Program-made: the position numbers and the translations under genes
Shown: in pieces, positions 1 through 11,697 of the stretch
How the letters are laid out: the number at the start of each line of letters is the position of its first letter
Position numbering within the stretch: position 1 is the stretch's first letter
Source of the DNA: Chrysoporthe austroafricana
Taxonomy: Eukaryota; Ascomycota; Sordariomycetes; Diaporthales; Cryphonectriaceae
Direction of reading: 5' to 3'
Length of the DNA stretch: 64,000 bases
NCBI GenBank assembly: GCA_001051155.2
Contig: JYIP02000002.1
Location: forward strand, 2,115,583-2,179,582
The notes under the pieces: model-generated
Told to the model about the DNA's origin: nothing
What the model saw: the letters and a program-made list of their open reading frames with translations, nothing else
The model's database searches: none

Positions 1-1902
1 CTGCGGCAGCTGTGGCATGGAAGCAGGGCGGGGGATGAGTACATATCGCCCTTCGATGAGCGGACTATAGTGATGCCCAAGGAGGTCATGTTCGGCGGTG
101 ATCACGCTACTGTGTTCTGGGGGAGGAGTCACGAGACCAACTTCATACCTCGGATCACAGATATGACCAACGTACTGCTCAGATCCGGCGAAGATAACGA
201 TATCACCACGCTGTTGGAGGTGGAACATCATACACGCCCGAATGAACAGCCGGCGCCCGGGGTGGATCCAGAGCTGCTGGGCCTGGTACCGTCCCGCGCG
301 ACAGCAGACCACCTATGGCAGATCTACAAGGAGCATTTCGATTCGTATTATCGAGTGCTGCACTTGCCGGTCTTCGAAAGAGAGTACCTTCACTTCTGGG
401 CCACTCGGACGGGCCCGCGGCACTTCTTGCCTCAGCTTCTCAGCATCTGTGCGATAGCTTCGTGCTTCAGAGACCAGGATCGTCTCCGACGGGAGGATCA
501 AATACGTACGTGGATCGAGGCGGTCAGGCTGTGGCTGTTCAAGGCGGACCCAAGGGCTCAGATGACTCTTGGGCTCTTACAGGCCCACTTCCTGATGCTG
601 ATCGCCGGTGATGTTCACTGGATCAAGATCGACCGAAGTTGGATCTCGTCGGGCACGCTCGTTCGCAATGCCATCTCCGCTGGTCTACATCGAGATCCTC
701 GGGACTTCTTCCGCATCTCGCCGTTCCATGCTGAGCTTCGTCGTAGGCTGTGGTACTCGGTCATGGAGTTCGACCTCGCGGCGTGTTTTGCAAAAGGTCG
801 CATCCCATCTATCAAGGCCGATGAATACGACTGTGAGCCTCCATCAGGCAACTGGGAAGAATCCGCCCAGGCCGTGGAGCCAGGTATTAGGCTTCATGCC
901 ACGGTGAGACCCGCAAAGGACGACCTCAATAATGTCCTAGCCAAGTCCTTGCCTCTTCGAACTCGCGTCTGCCATGCTGTCAACAGCATCAAGCTTGAGA
1001 TCGGATACGACGAAGTCCTCCGGCTGGACGCTGAGCTGAAGCTCTTCCTCCACCAGATTGCCTCTGCGGGCATGGACGAGCCGGGTCTTTTCAGACAGAC
1101 CCTCTCGTCGATCCTCAGCCAGCGCGCCGTCATTGCTCTGCACGCGCCGTTTGTAACCAGGGCTCTCCATGACCCAAAATGGGCGTACTCGCGTACCCGC
1201 TGCCTTGAGACGGCAGCATCCATCCTGTCGTCGGCCCTATCCCTCCTCGACGATCCCGCCTCTCGGGGAGACTGCGGCCCCTTCGCGACCATCAACAACA
1301 TCTGTCGCTGCGAGATCTCGAACAGCGTCTTCCTCATCTGCCACGAGCTCCTCGCGCAGGTGGTCGAGCAGCGCGGCCTGGAGCAGTATCCGTCCCCGTC
1401 GTCTTTTGGCAAGTGGCATCCACGGGAGAAGCAGACGTTGGTCGACCTCGTCGGCAGAACGTCGAAGGCGATAGAGCGGGTGTCGAAGCCTGACCTCGTG
1501 AGCCAGCGGACGTGTGCATGGGTGCGGCTCTCGGCTGACCTATGTCGGGCAGCTGTGTTGCCTGCTAGCGAAAGTGTGCTGATAGCGATGAGGGAGGCGA
1601 TCGGACAGGGGATTCGGGCTTGGAGGTCGAATGGATCGGCGCCTCATCCAGATGTGAGCACCTGTGTCGAATCTGGCTTGGTAAGTACGGCTTGGAAAGG
1701 GATCTATCTGGCCTAGGGAATCATGCGGAGAATTCTTGCTGACTTCTTGATTCAGCAGACGACATGTCATGCCAGTAACGAGATTCCTAGATATGACGGT
1801 GCTGTGGATGAAGATGTAAGGGTGCCCCCGACCCCAACTCCACCACATGCCATAGAAGCTGACAGGCTCGCTTGTAGTACTTCAATCTCTTCTTCGACAT
1901 GA
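1..1902 (+). CDS. Fungal-specific transcription factor, middle-homology and C-terminal part (5' partial)
   Basis: The reading frame is open from base 1 without a clear start, so the N-terminus (probably with the DNA-binding domain) lies outside the window. The visible part has the features of the fungal transcription-factor middle homology region: the segment around YRVLHLPVFEREY, a block ending in AGLHRDP, and the RRRLWYSVMEFDL motif near 740-780. A candidate last intron runs 1681-1755, with donor GTAAGT, branch TTGCTGAC and acceptor TTCAG, phase 0. It extends the protein 48 codons to TGA at 1900-1902; without splicing the frame stops at 1714-1716. The protein is probably nuclear and regulatory; its targets are unknown. 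It is clearly similar to the factor encoded at 8628-11697 on the other strand. Family call is firm; the 3' splice is likely but unproven. Confidence 0.85.
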
Positions 1903-4104
1903 ATATTCCGGGAGGCAACGAATGAACATGGCGGGGGATTGGATTGGGGGGCGGGGGGCGAGGCCAGCGGCACTGCGTCTCCCGTCAGACGGCGTGGCTG
2001 TCAGGATAGGTAGTCATTCTGATCGTCGTACCCAGACAAAAGTCTCCTTCCAGACTATGCCTCTTCCCCTATCTTTCGTAGTCTGCCGCTTCTCAGTGGC
2101 CTGCTTGGGCCAGTCTCTTGATGTGGTGTACTCCGCGGCTTGCTTGGATGTGATCGGGCGAGTGGGCAGTATTTCAGCGTTGAGAAACTCATTGAGAGTA
2201 ACTCCTGTCACAAGCTCACTTGTGTGAACGAGGGCCGAGAATCGATAGCGATCACATGGAATCGCTGACCTTCTGAGGCGGCCGCTCGAGCGGGGTAACA
2301 TGCATCAACGGCCCTCATCATCTCGACTTGACGGATCAGAGATACTATATTAAACCTCTACTATCTTAGAAATTATGTTGTCCTCTTCACCCTCTGCTGT
2401 CATGTATGGCGAGCTTTCAGTATGATCCTCATGCTCAGCAGACGCTGCGAGACTTCTTTCAATCTCTAGTCCTTGTCTCCGAATAAGTAACATAGCTATG
2501 CAGCTCTCTCCGTCGATATTCCCTCCCCCCTGCTAAACTATCGAGGTCCGCCGTCTGTTGGCAGCTCAGGCTGTAGAACTTTTGTTGAACGTCGACTCTG
2601 GGTAGAAGACATGTCTTGCCATACCGCACCACCTTGTTGCTGTAGGGCTGGCTGAATTTTTCGTGGCGAGATGGAGCAGAGGTAGGACGCAGACACAGAA
2701 GAGGCTTCTAATTATGAATGAGAGGGCGGTGGAGGGAAGAAACGGCGTGGCAGCATTGTTACTGTTCGTGATAGCCTTGCAGGGCTTCTTGCAAATGTGG
2801 GCCGTAGGGTGCCAGTTGTGTCGTCTTTCTGGGCGACAAACGGCTCTCCATAGTCTCGTACCCTGACAGGCTCAAGCACGGCACCGGTAGGTTGCAAACG
2901 CAGTCTGTAGTGACATTGAATTGACTGACGAGGAGAGGCAAGGCCCAACTTGGTTACTATGTGAGCCGTCATGGCGTTAGGTTGGAGACGACATGGAGTG
3001 GGGGGACGGCGCGACTTTTCTTCTTCACAACGCGAGCAAGCCCACAATGGTGATGAAAAAAAAAAAATCCCCAAAAAAATTATGTAAGAAGCCTAAGCTC
3101 TTACGGTTGGGTGGTTGGTTTAAAGTGTGGTTCTCTCGCTCGCAACACCGCACCAGGAGCTGCTGAGAGCAGGCTCGAGGCTTGGCGATCCAAACGGCCC
3201 CATTCTGGCACCAGGCCCGGCGCGAAGCACGGGAGGGCGGGGGGTGGAGGGTCGGTTGTCCAGGGCTACGCATGGGCGGTCGGACGAGCGTACCAGGCTC
3301 ATGACGGCTAGCAAGCAGTGATCCCCGTCGCCCTGCGAGGCAGTATGTGTGCCCCCATGTAAAGGGAGGGGCCAGCACACAGCGCTTCTGCGAGAGGTAC
3401 CGCGCGGGCAGCACTCTTGCGTGCGGACCTGCCGGGGAGGGAGACAGGTCGGGACGCAAGCTACTGCTCAGGCTGAGTCGGAGGTGTGCTGGAGCACAGA
3501 TATAGTTTGCTGTGGTCAGTGCTGCTGCATGACGGCGCAGGATAACGGGGGCGGATGTGGATGGACGTGGGATGACTTACCCATGGGTGGGTGCTTGATG
3601 GTGAAGAAGTTGCGTGAATGCGATATTGGACTGGAAAAGGTGAAAAATCAAATGGGAAAATGAGTGACAGGCCGCTCTATTATGTATTGAATGGTGCAGG
3701 CTGCAGGCGTGCGCCAGATCAGTAAAAGGTACATAGGTACCGACCTGCGGCAGGCTGCCATGGCCGGCTGCCAGGTACGTGCCAAAGTAACGGCACGGTC
3801 CGCACAAGTTGACAGGTGGGTCTGTGCGGTCGCTTGCACGCCCCTGCCAATGAGATCGCAGACTCACTAGATGGAGGCTGTTTGACGCAAAATGCTATGA
3901 ACCAACGAAACCCCGACGTTAAGACCGCACAACCACCAAACTTCATCCCAGTGCCTCCCAATCCTCCACTCAAGCCAATCAACGCATTCAATACCAACTA
4001 CCGCGACCGTCTAACGACAAATACGTACGAATTTCCAATCACAATCCTCAGTATTTTAATACTTATTACAGCCAATTTATTCTATCTACAAGGCAAATTA
4101 TAAG
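1903..4104. other. Intergenic, no gene seen
   Basis: About 2.2 kb with only short overlapping reading frames on both strands and no recognisable domain. It holds the presumed 3' UTR of the upstream factor and the promoter of the gene at 4105. The last 200 bases before 4105 are AT-rich and contain TATA-like stretches. An A-rich run lies at 3055-3080. Confidence 0.5.
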
Positions 4105-4713
4105 ATGACGTCGCACAGCAATGCGGAACAGGAGGAGTGTATGACGAAGCTTCCGACGACGGACAGCGAATTCGTTGTGGAAGAGGATTCGCAGAGCGAT
4201 TCCGAAGGGGAAGAGATGACCGATGAGGAGTTGGAGAAGTGGATGTCGCCGACGTACTACCCCGACGTGAAAAAGTTAAAGCCCATGAAGGAGCCTCTCA
4301 CAGCAGATTGGGGTGCGCCAATCAGCGATGCAGACGTAGAAAAGCTCAAAGCCGGGTTCAAATCTCGAAGCATGGACGACAAATGGGACATGCTAATCGA
4401 AAATCCGGACGAAAATGGCAACATATCTATCCATATCGTTCGAACCTGGTTACGACAGGAAATCTATATTCTTCGTATTGTTCCGAAATCAAGCAACGAT
4501 AAGAGCGGGAGTGCAAAGATCCAAAGCATCACCTGGGAAACGAACAAGGCAGGGAAAAAGGGAGAGAACAAGGCAGGGTTGCACTGCGATGCAGAGCAGG
4601 CCAAAGAGGAAGCCGTGCAACTATCCAGACTCTTTCTCCACTGCGAGTTTGAGAAGCTCCCGCGCTACTCATCCTCGCCGTTTTGGTATCCTAGGAAGCT
4701 GGACGCGGAATAG
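4105..4713 (+). CDS. Small acidic conserved fungal protein, function unknown
   Basis: Single exon of 202 codons. The N-terminal third is acidic and Ser/Glu-rich (residues about 18-45). The rest looks like a compact domain with a FKSRSMDDKWDM motif near residue 87, followed by alternating beta-like strands (IHIVRTWLRQEIYILRIV) and a C-terminal helix rich in Ala/Glu. I recognise this as a type of short hypothetical protein common in Pezizomycotina genomes, but know of no function. There is no signal peptide or membrane segment. The ATG directly follows an AT-rich leader. The downstream gene is far away, so context gives no clue. Confidence 0.7.
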   Translation: MTSHSNAEQEECMTKLPTTDSEFVVEEDSQSDSEGEEMTDEELEKWMSPTYYPDVKKLKPMKEPLTADWGAPISDADVEKLKAGFKSRSMDDKWDMLIENPDENGNISIHIVRTWLRQEIYILRIVPKSSNDKSGSAKIQSITWETNKAGKKGENKAGLHCDAEQAKEEAVQLSRLFLHCEFEKLPRYSSSPFWYPRKLDAE

Positions 4714-4839
4714 GTTACTAGAAGGCCATCTGGCAAGCATAGAGTTATCATAGCAGTCAATCTTTCCTGATATACTATAGCCTGTCAGCCCAGCCATACA
4801 TATAGGTGGCTTCCCGCATGGGAGATATCTTTTCAGCTT

Positions 4840-5177
4840 CATCGACAGGTGTGCGCACCAAGTGAGGACGAGCACCGCCAGACAGCTTGGAACACTCCGG
4901 TGCTAACACACATCGGCTCGTCAAAGCCTCTGAGCCCATGAACAAGGACGATCCTGTTGTCCAATTCAGCACCATCATCCCCGGCTTTATCATGGATGAT
5001 CCAGTCCAACCCATGAGTGAACAGGCTAGGGATGACTAGTAGAGAGATCTAGGAGTTATCCATTCGCTATGGAAAGCTCCAGAGAACGCTCGCGAGGCGG
5101 CCAAGATTGTTGGCCTGCTGGCAGTGCCCGGATTCAACGAGAAGAACATCGCAGTTACCCCGGAGACCACCTCGTGA
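4840..5177 (+). pseudogene. Possible short-chain dehydrogenase C-terminal relic
   Basis: One frame reads PMNKDDPVVQFSTIIPG, is broken by two consecutive TAG codons at 5037-5042, and continues in the same frame as KAPENAREAAKIVGLLAVPG to TGA at 5175-5177. The second part resembles the C-terminal tail of fungal short-chain dehydrogenases, where a partly conserved REA..I..LLA.PG..GK segment occurs. No Rossmann motif or YxxxK is found upstream. This is a weak identification from pattern memory; it may be chance coding-like sequence. Confidence 0.25.
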
Positions 5178-5670
5178 TGTGTTCGGGGAAAAGCTAATAG
5201 TGTTGAAGGGCTCTATCAGAATTGGCTGCTAGCCTCAGGCTCTCTCTAAAACATAGGCTGACACAAGACGGAGGCTTACACTGTTTTCGATACTCTAGAC
5301 GTATCTGGCTCGGGTTCTTAGCAACTATTGATGTGCAGCTTCAGACGATGCTGGTTGGACGGACATTCTCAACAACACCACGACTCTTGCACACATCTCA
5401 CGGGGTTATTATCATGTACTATCAGATAGACGAGTGTCCGAGACCATCCTTTGGTGGTATTAACAGCAGGCCTTCGCCTGTCTCACCCGCCACGAGAGGA
5501 ACCATACACAAATCACGATAGTGTAGAATTTAGAAAATAAAATCAGCAAGAGATATACCAATAGTTGCAATGAGAATGTCTCTTCGGCCTTGTGAACACC
5601 CATATCAGTACCAGCAACACGAGTCGAGTGCTTGGTCCTTTATCCTACCAGCCTCGCCCTCGAATGCCGC
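5178..5670. other. Intergenic, no gene seen
   Basis: Short spacer between the relic and the stop of the minus-strand secreted-protein gene. No domain, repeat or RNA gene is recognisable. It presumably contains the 3' UTR of the minus-strand gene. Confidence 0.4.
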
Positions 5671-6918
5671 TCATCCCCGGCCCTGGGATGCTTTATTCCG
5701 AGTCAGCACCGTAAAAGTAGGCGCAACATCCGTCCCCCACGACCTTGTCGGCCACACGATCTCCGTACTTGTCAACAGCTCCGTCTCTTGCACCACGGTG
5801 GTGATCAACACGACATCCGTGCTGGGCTTGAGGTCACCCGGGCTCGTCCGCCTCGTCGGAGAGCCGTTCATACCCAGGTCACTGAGGATAGCACTCACCA
5901 ACGCACTCGCCTCCGCAGGGACGAGGTCCATCACCGTGCGTATCTCCGTCTCGGTCGTCGTCCCCTCGTATACCGTCTTGACTGCGCCCTCCGTCTCCGT
6001 CCCCGTCCTGGTCGAGGTCACCCCATCCCCGCCGGTGAGCTGCGAGAGCGCCGTGGCCCGCGCGCACACGGTGCTCGTCCACGTGAACGGCCCGGGCGCC
6101 GTTATCGCGTTCCCGTCTAGCGTCGCCATGGGGCACCCCCACATCGGCTCGATCACGAAGACCGAGGTGCACCCGTGACAGTCCACGGAGGCGTACTCGG
6201 TCGTGGTAGATGTGAAAATTGTCAGCACGTCGTCAGTCCGGCACGGGTTGGTGAGCGCCCCCATGGTGGTGGTCACGCAGCCCTCGAGGAGCTGAGTCGG
6301 CGCCATCGTCGCGGGGATGGTGGTGGCCGGGGCGGGGGTGATTGTGATGCTGGAGGAGGTTGTCGGTGGTGGTAAGCCCATGGATAGGGTGGGGACGGTG
6401 ATGTTCGTGTCCCAGGTGACTGTGGTCCAGCTGGGGGTCAGTGTTGAGATGGTCCTGGCGCTGTCCGCTGAGGACTCTTCGGGGAAGGCTGAAATTGTGC
6501 CGTTGGGACGTCTGTCTGGCTGACGGATGAGAACCGCACCATACACGTGCCCCAAGCCGAGTGGTCCCGTGGCAGCTGGTGAAGCAGGTATGAGATTCTC
6601 ATTTGGAGGCGACGTCGGTGGCCGCAAGGTCTGTCTTGGTTCTCTGCCGGCGGCTTGCCTGGTGTCGAAAGACGACGGTGAGCCGGTGGTTGCTGTCATG
6701 ATCATAGCCGAGCTGGCGACCCCGGAAGCGACCTGTCGGTGATAAATGCGAGAATCTCCGAAGAACGCCTGTCCCAGACGCGGCGTATCGGCATCACCAT
6801 TCCCATGGTTTGGTTTTGGACCCCGACCTCCATATCGCGGGTTATCCTGAGAAGCCAGGGGCGATGCGGAGGTTGACGCAAGGAGTAATGGGAAAACTGC
6901 CAGTAGACACGACCACAT
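5671..6918 (-). CDS. Secreted Ser/Thr/Pro-rich protein, function unknown
   Basis: Single exon, 415 codons. The N-terminus is a classic signal peptide: MWSCLLAVFPLLLASTSASP, with likely cleavage near residue 19. A Gly/Asn/Pro-rich stretch follows, then a long Thr/Ser-rich region with many TTT and TST runs typical of O-mannosylated cell-wall or extracellular fungal proteins. A small Cys-containing module lies in the middle (GCVTTTM, NPCRTDD, CHGCTSVF, WGCPMA, VCARAT), perhaps forming disulfides. There is no obvious C-terminal GPI signal; the tail is polar and basic. It sits alone between two paralogous transcription-factor genes. It could be a wall protein or an effector-like secreted protein; the sequence does not decide. 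Confidence 0.7.
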   Translation of the reverse strand: MWSCLLAVFPLLLASTSASPLASQDNPRYGGRGPKPNHGNGDADTPRLGQAFFGDSRIYHRQVASGVASSAMIMTATTGSPSSFDTRQAAGREPRQTLRPPTSPPNENLIPASPAATGPLGLGHVYGAVLIRQPDRRPNGTISAFPEESSADSARTISTLTPSWTTVTWDTNITVPTLSMGLPPPTTSSSITITPAPATTIPATMAPTQLLEGCVTTTMGALTNPCRTDDVLTIFTSTTTEYASVDCHGCTSVFVIEPMWGCPMATLDGNAITAPGPFTWTSTVCARATALSQLTGGDGVTSTRTGTETEGAVKTVYEGTTTETEIRTVMDLVPAEASALVSAILSDLGMNGSPTRRTSPGDLKPSTDVVLITTVVQETELLTSTEIVWPTRSWGTDVAPTFTVLTRNKASQGRG

Positions 6919-8627
6919 TGTGCAGACGAGGAATGGCTCGGCCGGACAAGTTTGACTGTGCGCACGACAAGCGAAGATGTAAGATTACTGAATCAGGCGA
7001 CAGAACAGCTTGCACCGGATCGACGACGCGCAGGCGTCAGCTCAGTATCCTCGAGGATGATTTCTCAGCGAAGACCTTATACGATCGGTCACGACATCGA
7101 TAGCCTACATACGATCTTCGCAGCTACCGGCCGAGATGGTGAGCCAAGGCGGAGATCGGTTCCTAGTAGACGGATGTGTTTGCTACGGGGCCAGTAGCCT
7201 GACAGAGAGATATGATCAGGCAGCCCGTGAAGCCCAAGAGCGTCACCACGGGTCTCACCCGACCTGATGACACCGTGTCACAGATATTAGAGACTCGACA
7301 GGCACCTTGACTTCGTGCGTCGGGCAGTCACATCTGGCATAATTTGCCGATCATGTCGCACGTACCGAATTGTAGTGTCTCGGTAAATGGTGCGCTGCTT
7401 CCGAATGTGACATCTATGACGAGTAACTCAGTCACAGTGGATGAGCATGGTCATCAGACCTGGGCGATCGTTGTCGCTTTACTCTTTGCGAATACTCAGA
7501 TATCCGGCAATATTGCAACTTTGATTCGTCTTTGGCTCAGTACTTGTAACGTGCGACGACGTCGTTTCTGAGTATTCTGGGAAGGAAAAAAGGAAAAGAA
7601 AATATTGTCTTGATATGTGATTGGGATGGAGGCAAAGGTGTAGTCGATCATTCGCTATATGCCTGAAACTGATTCGTGTCGCTAGATAACATGCGGTCAT
7701 CATTTCTAGAACATTTCGATGCCGGATTCCAATGCCCGAATCATGACACGACTCGAAGCAAACATATTTTGTACTAGTATTACAAGAACGGGAGATGATT
7801 ACCACAGGTCTTGCGCTGCACTGCTTTGCCGAGCTTGAAGCAGGCGTAGTTCAGTCAGACTTGCGACTGGTCCTCACCCATCGTACCGTAGACAAGGTCA
7901 ACCGTCGAAATCTTGCCCTCTATGCTTAAATCTCTTATCTCGCCCGGCGAAGAACACACGAGGGCTCATTGCTGGTACGTATCAAATTGTTCAAGCGCTC
8001 TGTTCTTGCCATTTTCCAAAAAGCTGCATGTCCCTCGGCCGATGACAGCATTGGTCTCGTCGCGTTTCTCGGGGATATTCCAAGAAGGCAACTCCTCAGC
8101 CTGGATTATTCTGTGCGCATCATTCGCGGAAGACAGATCCCCTTCTACGGAGCCAGTCTCATCCTATTGTATGGAAATACTCCAGTCGGGGAGCGTTGTG
8201 GCGGTTTCGCTCTGTTTGCTACCCGATCTAGCCAAGGGTGGCTCGTTGAAACGATTTTACCACCACAGGAATATTTTCTGACAGTATCTATCATATAATC
8301 AGAGGATTGTGTTCGATGGCCGGGGTGATTGATGTGCGGGCACCGAGCAGGTGCCCTTGCGGGTGGGTGGTCAACAAAAGACCCGGACGAGGGGATCCGA
8401 GTGCTCGAACAGAGGAAGGGGTATTTCGCATGCCTAAGAATATCTTCAGACAGGTCATAACTGTGGGAAGAGATCTTGTCTCTCCTCTACTCCGGACAGA
8501 CTTCAGAATGCAACGCACATATCACAAGGAGACGAGCTCACGCACATCCTCTGGATGAAGTATTGTGTTCCATGATGCGATCGTAATCAGGGTATTGCTT
8601 GAGCGGAGTATCGAGTCGAGGCGATTA
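6919..8627. other. Intergenic, no convincing gene
   Basis: About 1.7 kb between two minus-strand genes. Frames up to about 120 codons exist on both strands around 7900-8300, but none has a recognisable domain, signal peptide or credible splice pattern. The stretch next to 6919 is the promoter of the secreted-protein gene. Confidence 0.45.
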
Positions 8628-11600
8628 TTAACTTCCAAAGATTAGATCCATCCCTCCAAAGTTGAGGTTGACATTGAAGTTGAAACTGGGGTCCTGTAGC
8701 TGGAATACAATCTCGTCAGCGGCCGAGCTCCCGGATGAGTAGCAATGAGGACTCACCACGTCCCAATCCCAGTCCGTCATCGTACCACTGCTCCCTGTAT
8801 CCATGGCATCAAACCCTTGACCGTCCCCAGGATCGGGGACTTGCGTCTGGTCCATCCCTGTATACCTCGGATTGTCCACGCTGCCCATGCTCGAAGCCGC
8901 ACCACTGGTCCCACCGGTGTCTGTCTGTTCTACTTCAGTAGCGTATATCTCCTTCAACAGATCCAGCGTCTCGACCGCGGTCGACCTGCAGGCGTCGCGC
9001 ACTATAGACTTTAGCTCTTCGTCGCTTATGCCCTTCCTCAACCCTTCCGCCTCAGCAAGCATCGCCAGCCCGAACATGTACCCCTTAACGTTGACCTCGC
9101 CTGCTTTAATTCGCGAGCGCATCCAATACGTCGAATCACGTAGAACGTTGAGTATCTCTTCGCTCGTATCCGCTTGTGAACCGAGTATTCCAAAGCCCAT
9201 ACCCAGCGTGCTTGTTGGTTGGGGAGCTGAGCTGGTGCCGGTCACGCTGCGCAGAGCATCGCGCTGCTCCCCGAGGTTCCAGATTAGCTCGAGAGTCAGT
9301 GCTAGAAGGCACTGTGTGCCGATGTAGCGATACCCGCCTGACGCGCAGATGAGTAGCCTGCCAAAATCGTCGGGCTCGGTTCCGCTGCGCTCACTGCCGA
9401 GGGCGCCGTGTGCCTTGCTTTCCTTCTGCTGGCGCAGGGCTATCTCTACGCAGAGCTTGCGGGAGAAGAAGTACCGCGGATTGTCCTTGGCGAGGCCCAG
9501 CCAAGGGAGATGTAGTGCAAGAAAGTATCTTTGTATAATGTGCTCCGTCATAGCTAGCTGAAATGAAGAGATAGCTAATGACTGGGACCGGTACACACGG
9601 AGGAGGGCGTCAAGGCTGCGGGATGCTGAGGTGAGGTCGGAGTTGAGGACGAGGGTCTTGTCGTAGGTGGGGACAGACCGGAACTCGTTGAGGTAGGAGG
9701 CGATACGAAGGCGAACTTTGATGGAGTTGAGGAGAGCTATTTGGACGGACGTGTCGGTAAAGGTGGTCGTCGGTTGAGGTGACGGTGATTGCGCGGCAAC
9801 AGTGTCGCCGAGAAGGTCTTCATCGTTGTAATTGCCTGGCGGCTTGCAGTCGAAGTCGGCTGTGGATATCAGCGGCGGCCCACCAGACTCCATGCTTGAC
9901 TGCACGAGAATTTCCAGAATGGTCGCCCACAAACGCCGACGCGTTTCTGCTGCGAGAAGTGTCATCTTGGGAAGATGATCTGGATCCCTGTGCAGGCCGG
10001 TGTAGAGTGCCATTCTCATCATCGTGCCGGCAGATGCCCACACCAAGTCGGACCCGACGCCGCACACATCTCGCGCAAGGTGTACAAGACACCACACCTG
10101 CAGTCCTGACAAGTTGATTCGCGATTTCTCGGATGGCTGCATCAGCCACAGCCGGGCTTCATAGATCCACCGCACGGCTAACTTCCGAAGACGATACCTG
10201 TCGTCCCGCGAAACTGCACCCATTGCCATACAGAGTTGAAGCTGGATCACGAAAGCCTCCCTCGCTCCTTGAGGATTCTGCCAGTATTTTCCATACTCTT
10301 GCCGGAATGATGGGATGTGGAGGATGCGGTAGACGGACTCAAAGGTGCGGAAGTACGCCTCGAGTAGCTCATCGGCAAGGTCCTTCGACGGAACATGCTG
10401 TCCAAAACTCAGAGATAAGAGCCGTGGAAGTCTTGCAGCTTTGATGGTCTTCCCAAGGCTCTTGCCGGAGGCAATAGCTTGGTAGGTCTCGGAAGTCTTG
10501 TCGGCCTTTAGGCTTTCAAGGAGCACTATGAGAGTACTGGTACGTGGAAACTGCAGCCCTGTCAATAAACTTGCCCTTGCATTCACTGATTTCCACGATA
10601 TGTATAACGACTGATAGATGTACTTGTAAGATGGTTGCTCCTTGTGGATTATGCTGGGTTACAAAAGCATCCGAGCCGGTAGTAGCCATGGCTTGTGCTG
10701 TGAAGAGTACTTGAAGAAGTCCACAGAATGACGGAACATAGAATGTTACACCAAGAGCTTGGATATACAAGTTCTCGGTGAGAGACGCAGCTTAACTTTA
10801 ATTCTTTGAGAAGCGCCTTAGTCCGTATTGTAAAAAGGTGTCGTGGGCCTGGAACCCAATCTGATGGCGAAGGGTGCAGATGTGGGTTAGGTATGGAAAA
10901 TGAATAGGGAGAGGGATGGGGGCGCAAAAGAGAAGCAGGACTGGAGGGAGCAGATGAGTGATTCTAATCTGCCTGTACTGAGATCACGAGAGCGGAGTGT
11001 TTACAAGGTGCTCGACAGCAGACCTAGTGTCCATTCCCGAAACGGAGTACGCATTGTGCTTTGCAAGGATGACCACAAGGAGGATGTAACCCACAAGAGT
11101 GATGCCATGGACCCAATGACTACTTCCTAGATACCTCGACTTGGCCAACATCACCCTCTTGCTGCAACCACCCTCTGCGCCCGGACCCAGGTACTGCCCT
11201 CTGGATGCACCCTCAGAGATCTGGAAAAACTCATCGCCCAGAAACTCCGTGGTGGTTGGCGGCTTCGCATGAGGAAGCTGGGGGCCCTTGGCGCCAGCGG
11301 TGCCTGAGCCCTTCGAGTCCAACACCTGCTCGAGCTGCTGCTCCAGCTGGCGAACCCTCTCCGCCAGTGCTGATGCGCTGCCGCTGGTCTCGGCGGAGCT
11401 GTCGTGGTCGTTGTGGCCCGTGGCTGTGTTAGCCAGGGTCAGGTAAGGGGCGCCCACGGAGTCGGCCTTTTCCTGGCCAAGCCCGTCGACGCCGTTGCGA
11501 GACATCTGCGCGTCCTCCCGCGGCTCGAGCCTGTCGTCAGGTACATAGGCACAGCTGGTCGCCCTGCGGGCTCGGGTGCAGTTCTGGCACGGCAACTTTC

Positions 11601-11697
11601 GGTCGCAGCGGACCTTGCGGCGCCGGCACGCGATGCATGCCAGCGGCGGGCGGCGTCGGTGTTTTCCGGAGGCCTCGGCTTGTGGTGCGTCTGCCAT
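8628..11697 (-). CDS. Zn2Cys6 transcription factor with fungal middle-homology region
   Basis: Proposed exons 11697-11095, 10550-8757 and 8699-8628, giving about 820 residues. The N-terminus has a complete Zn2Cys6 cluster, C21-X2-C24-X6-C31-X5-C37-X2-C40-X8-C49, followed by a coiled-coil dimerisation stretch (LAERVRQLEQQLEQVLD). The motif RYLGSSHWVHGITL precedes intron 1, and FPRTSTLIVLLES follows it. The middle-homology region contains AYFRTFESVYRILHIP, TGLHRDP and TRRRLWATILE. Intron 1 is 544 bp with a weak GTGGGT donor; its acceptor CAG at 10553-10551 keeps the conserved block in phase. The last intron (8756-8700, GTGAGT to CCAG, 57 bp) is in frame, so unspliced translation would add 19 residues. 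It is probably nuclear and DNA-binding. It is paralogous to the factor at 1-1902. Targets are unknown. Confidence 0.85.

Noticed and set aside
4440..4460. CGTTCGAACCTGG as a Pol III B-box
   Set aside because: It lies inside a coding frame and has no A-box partner.
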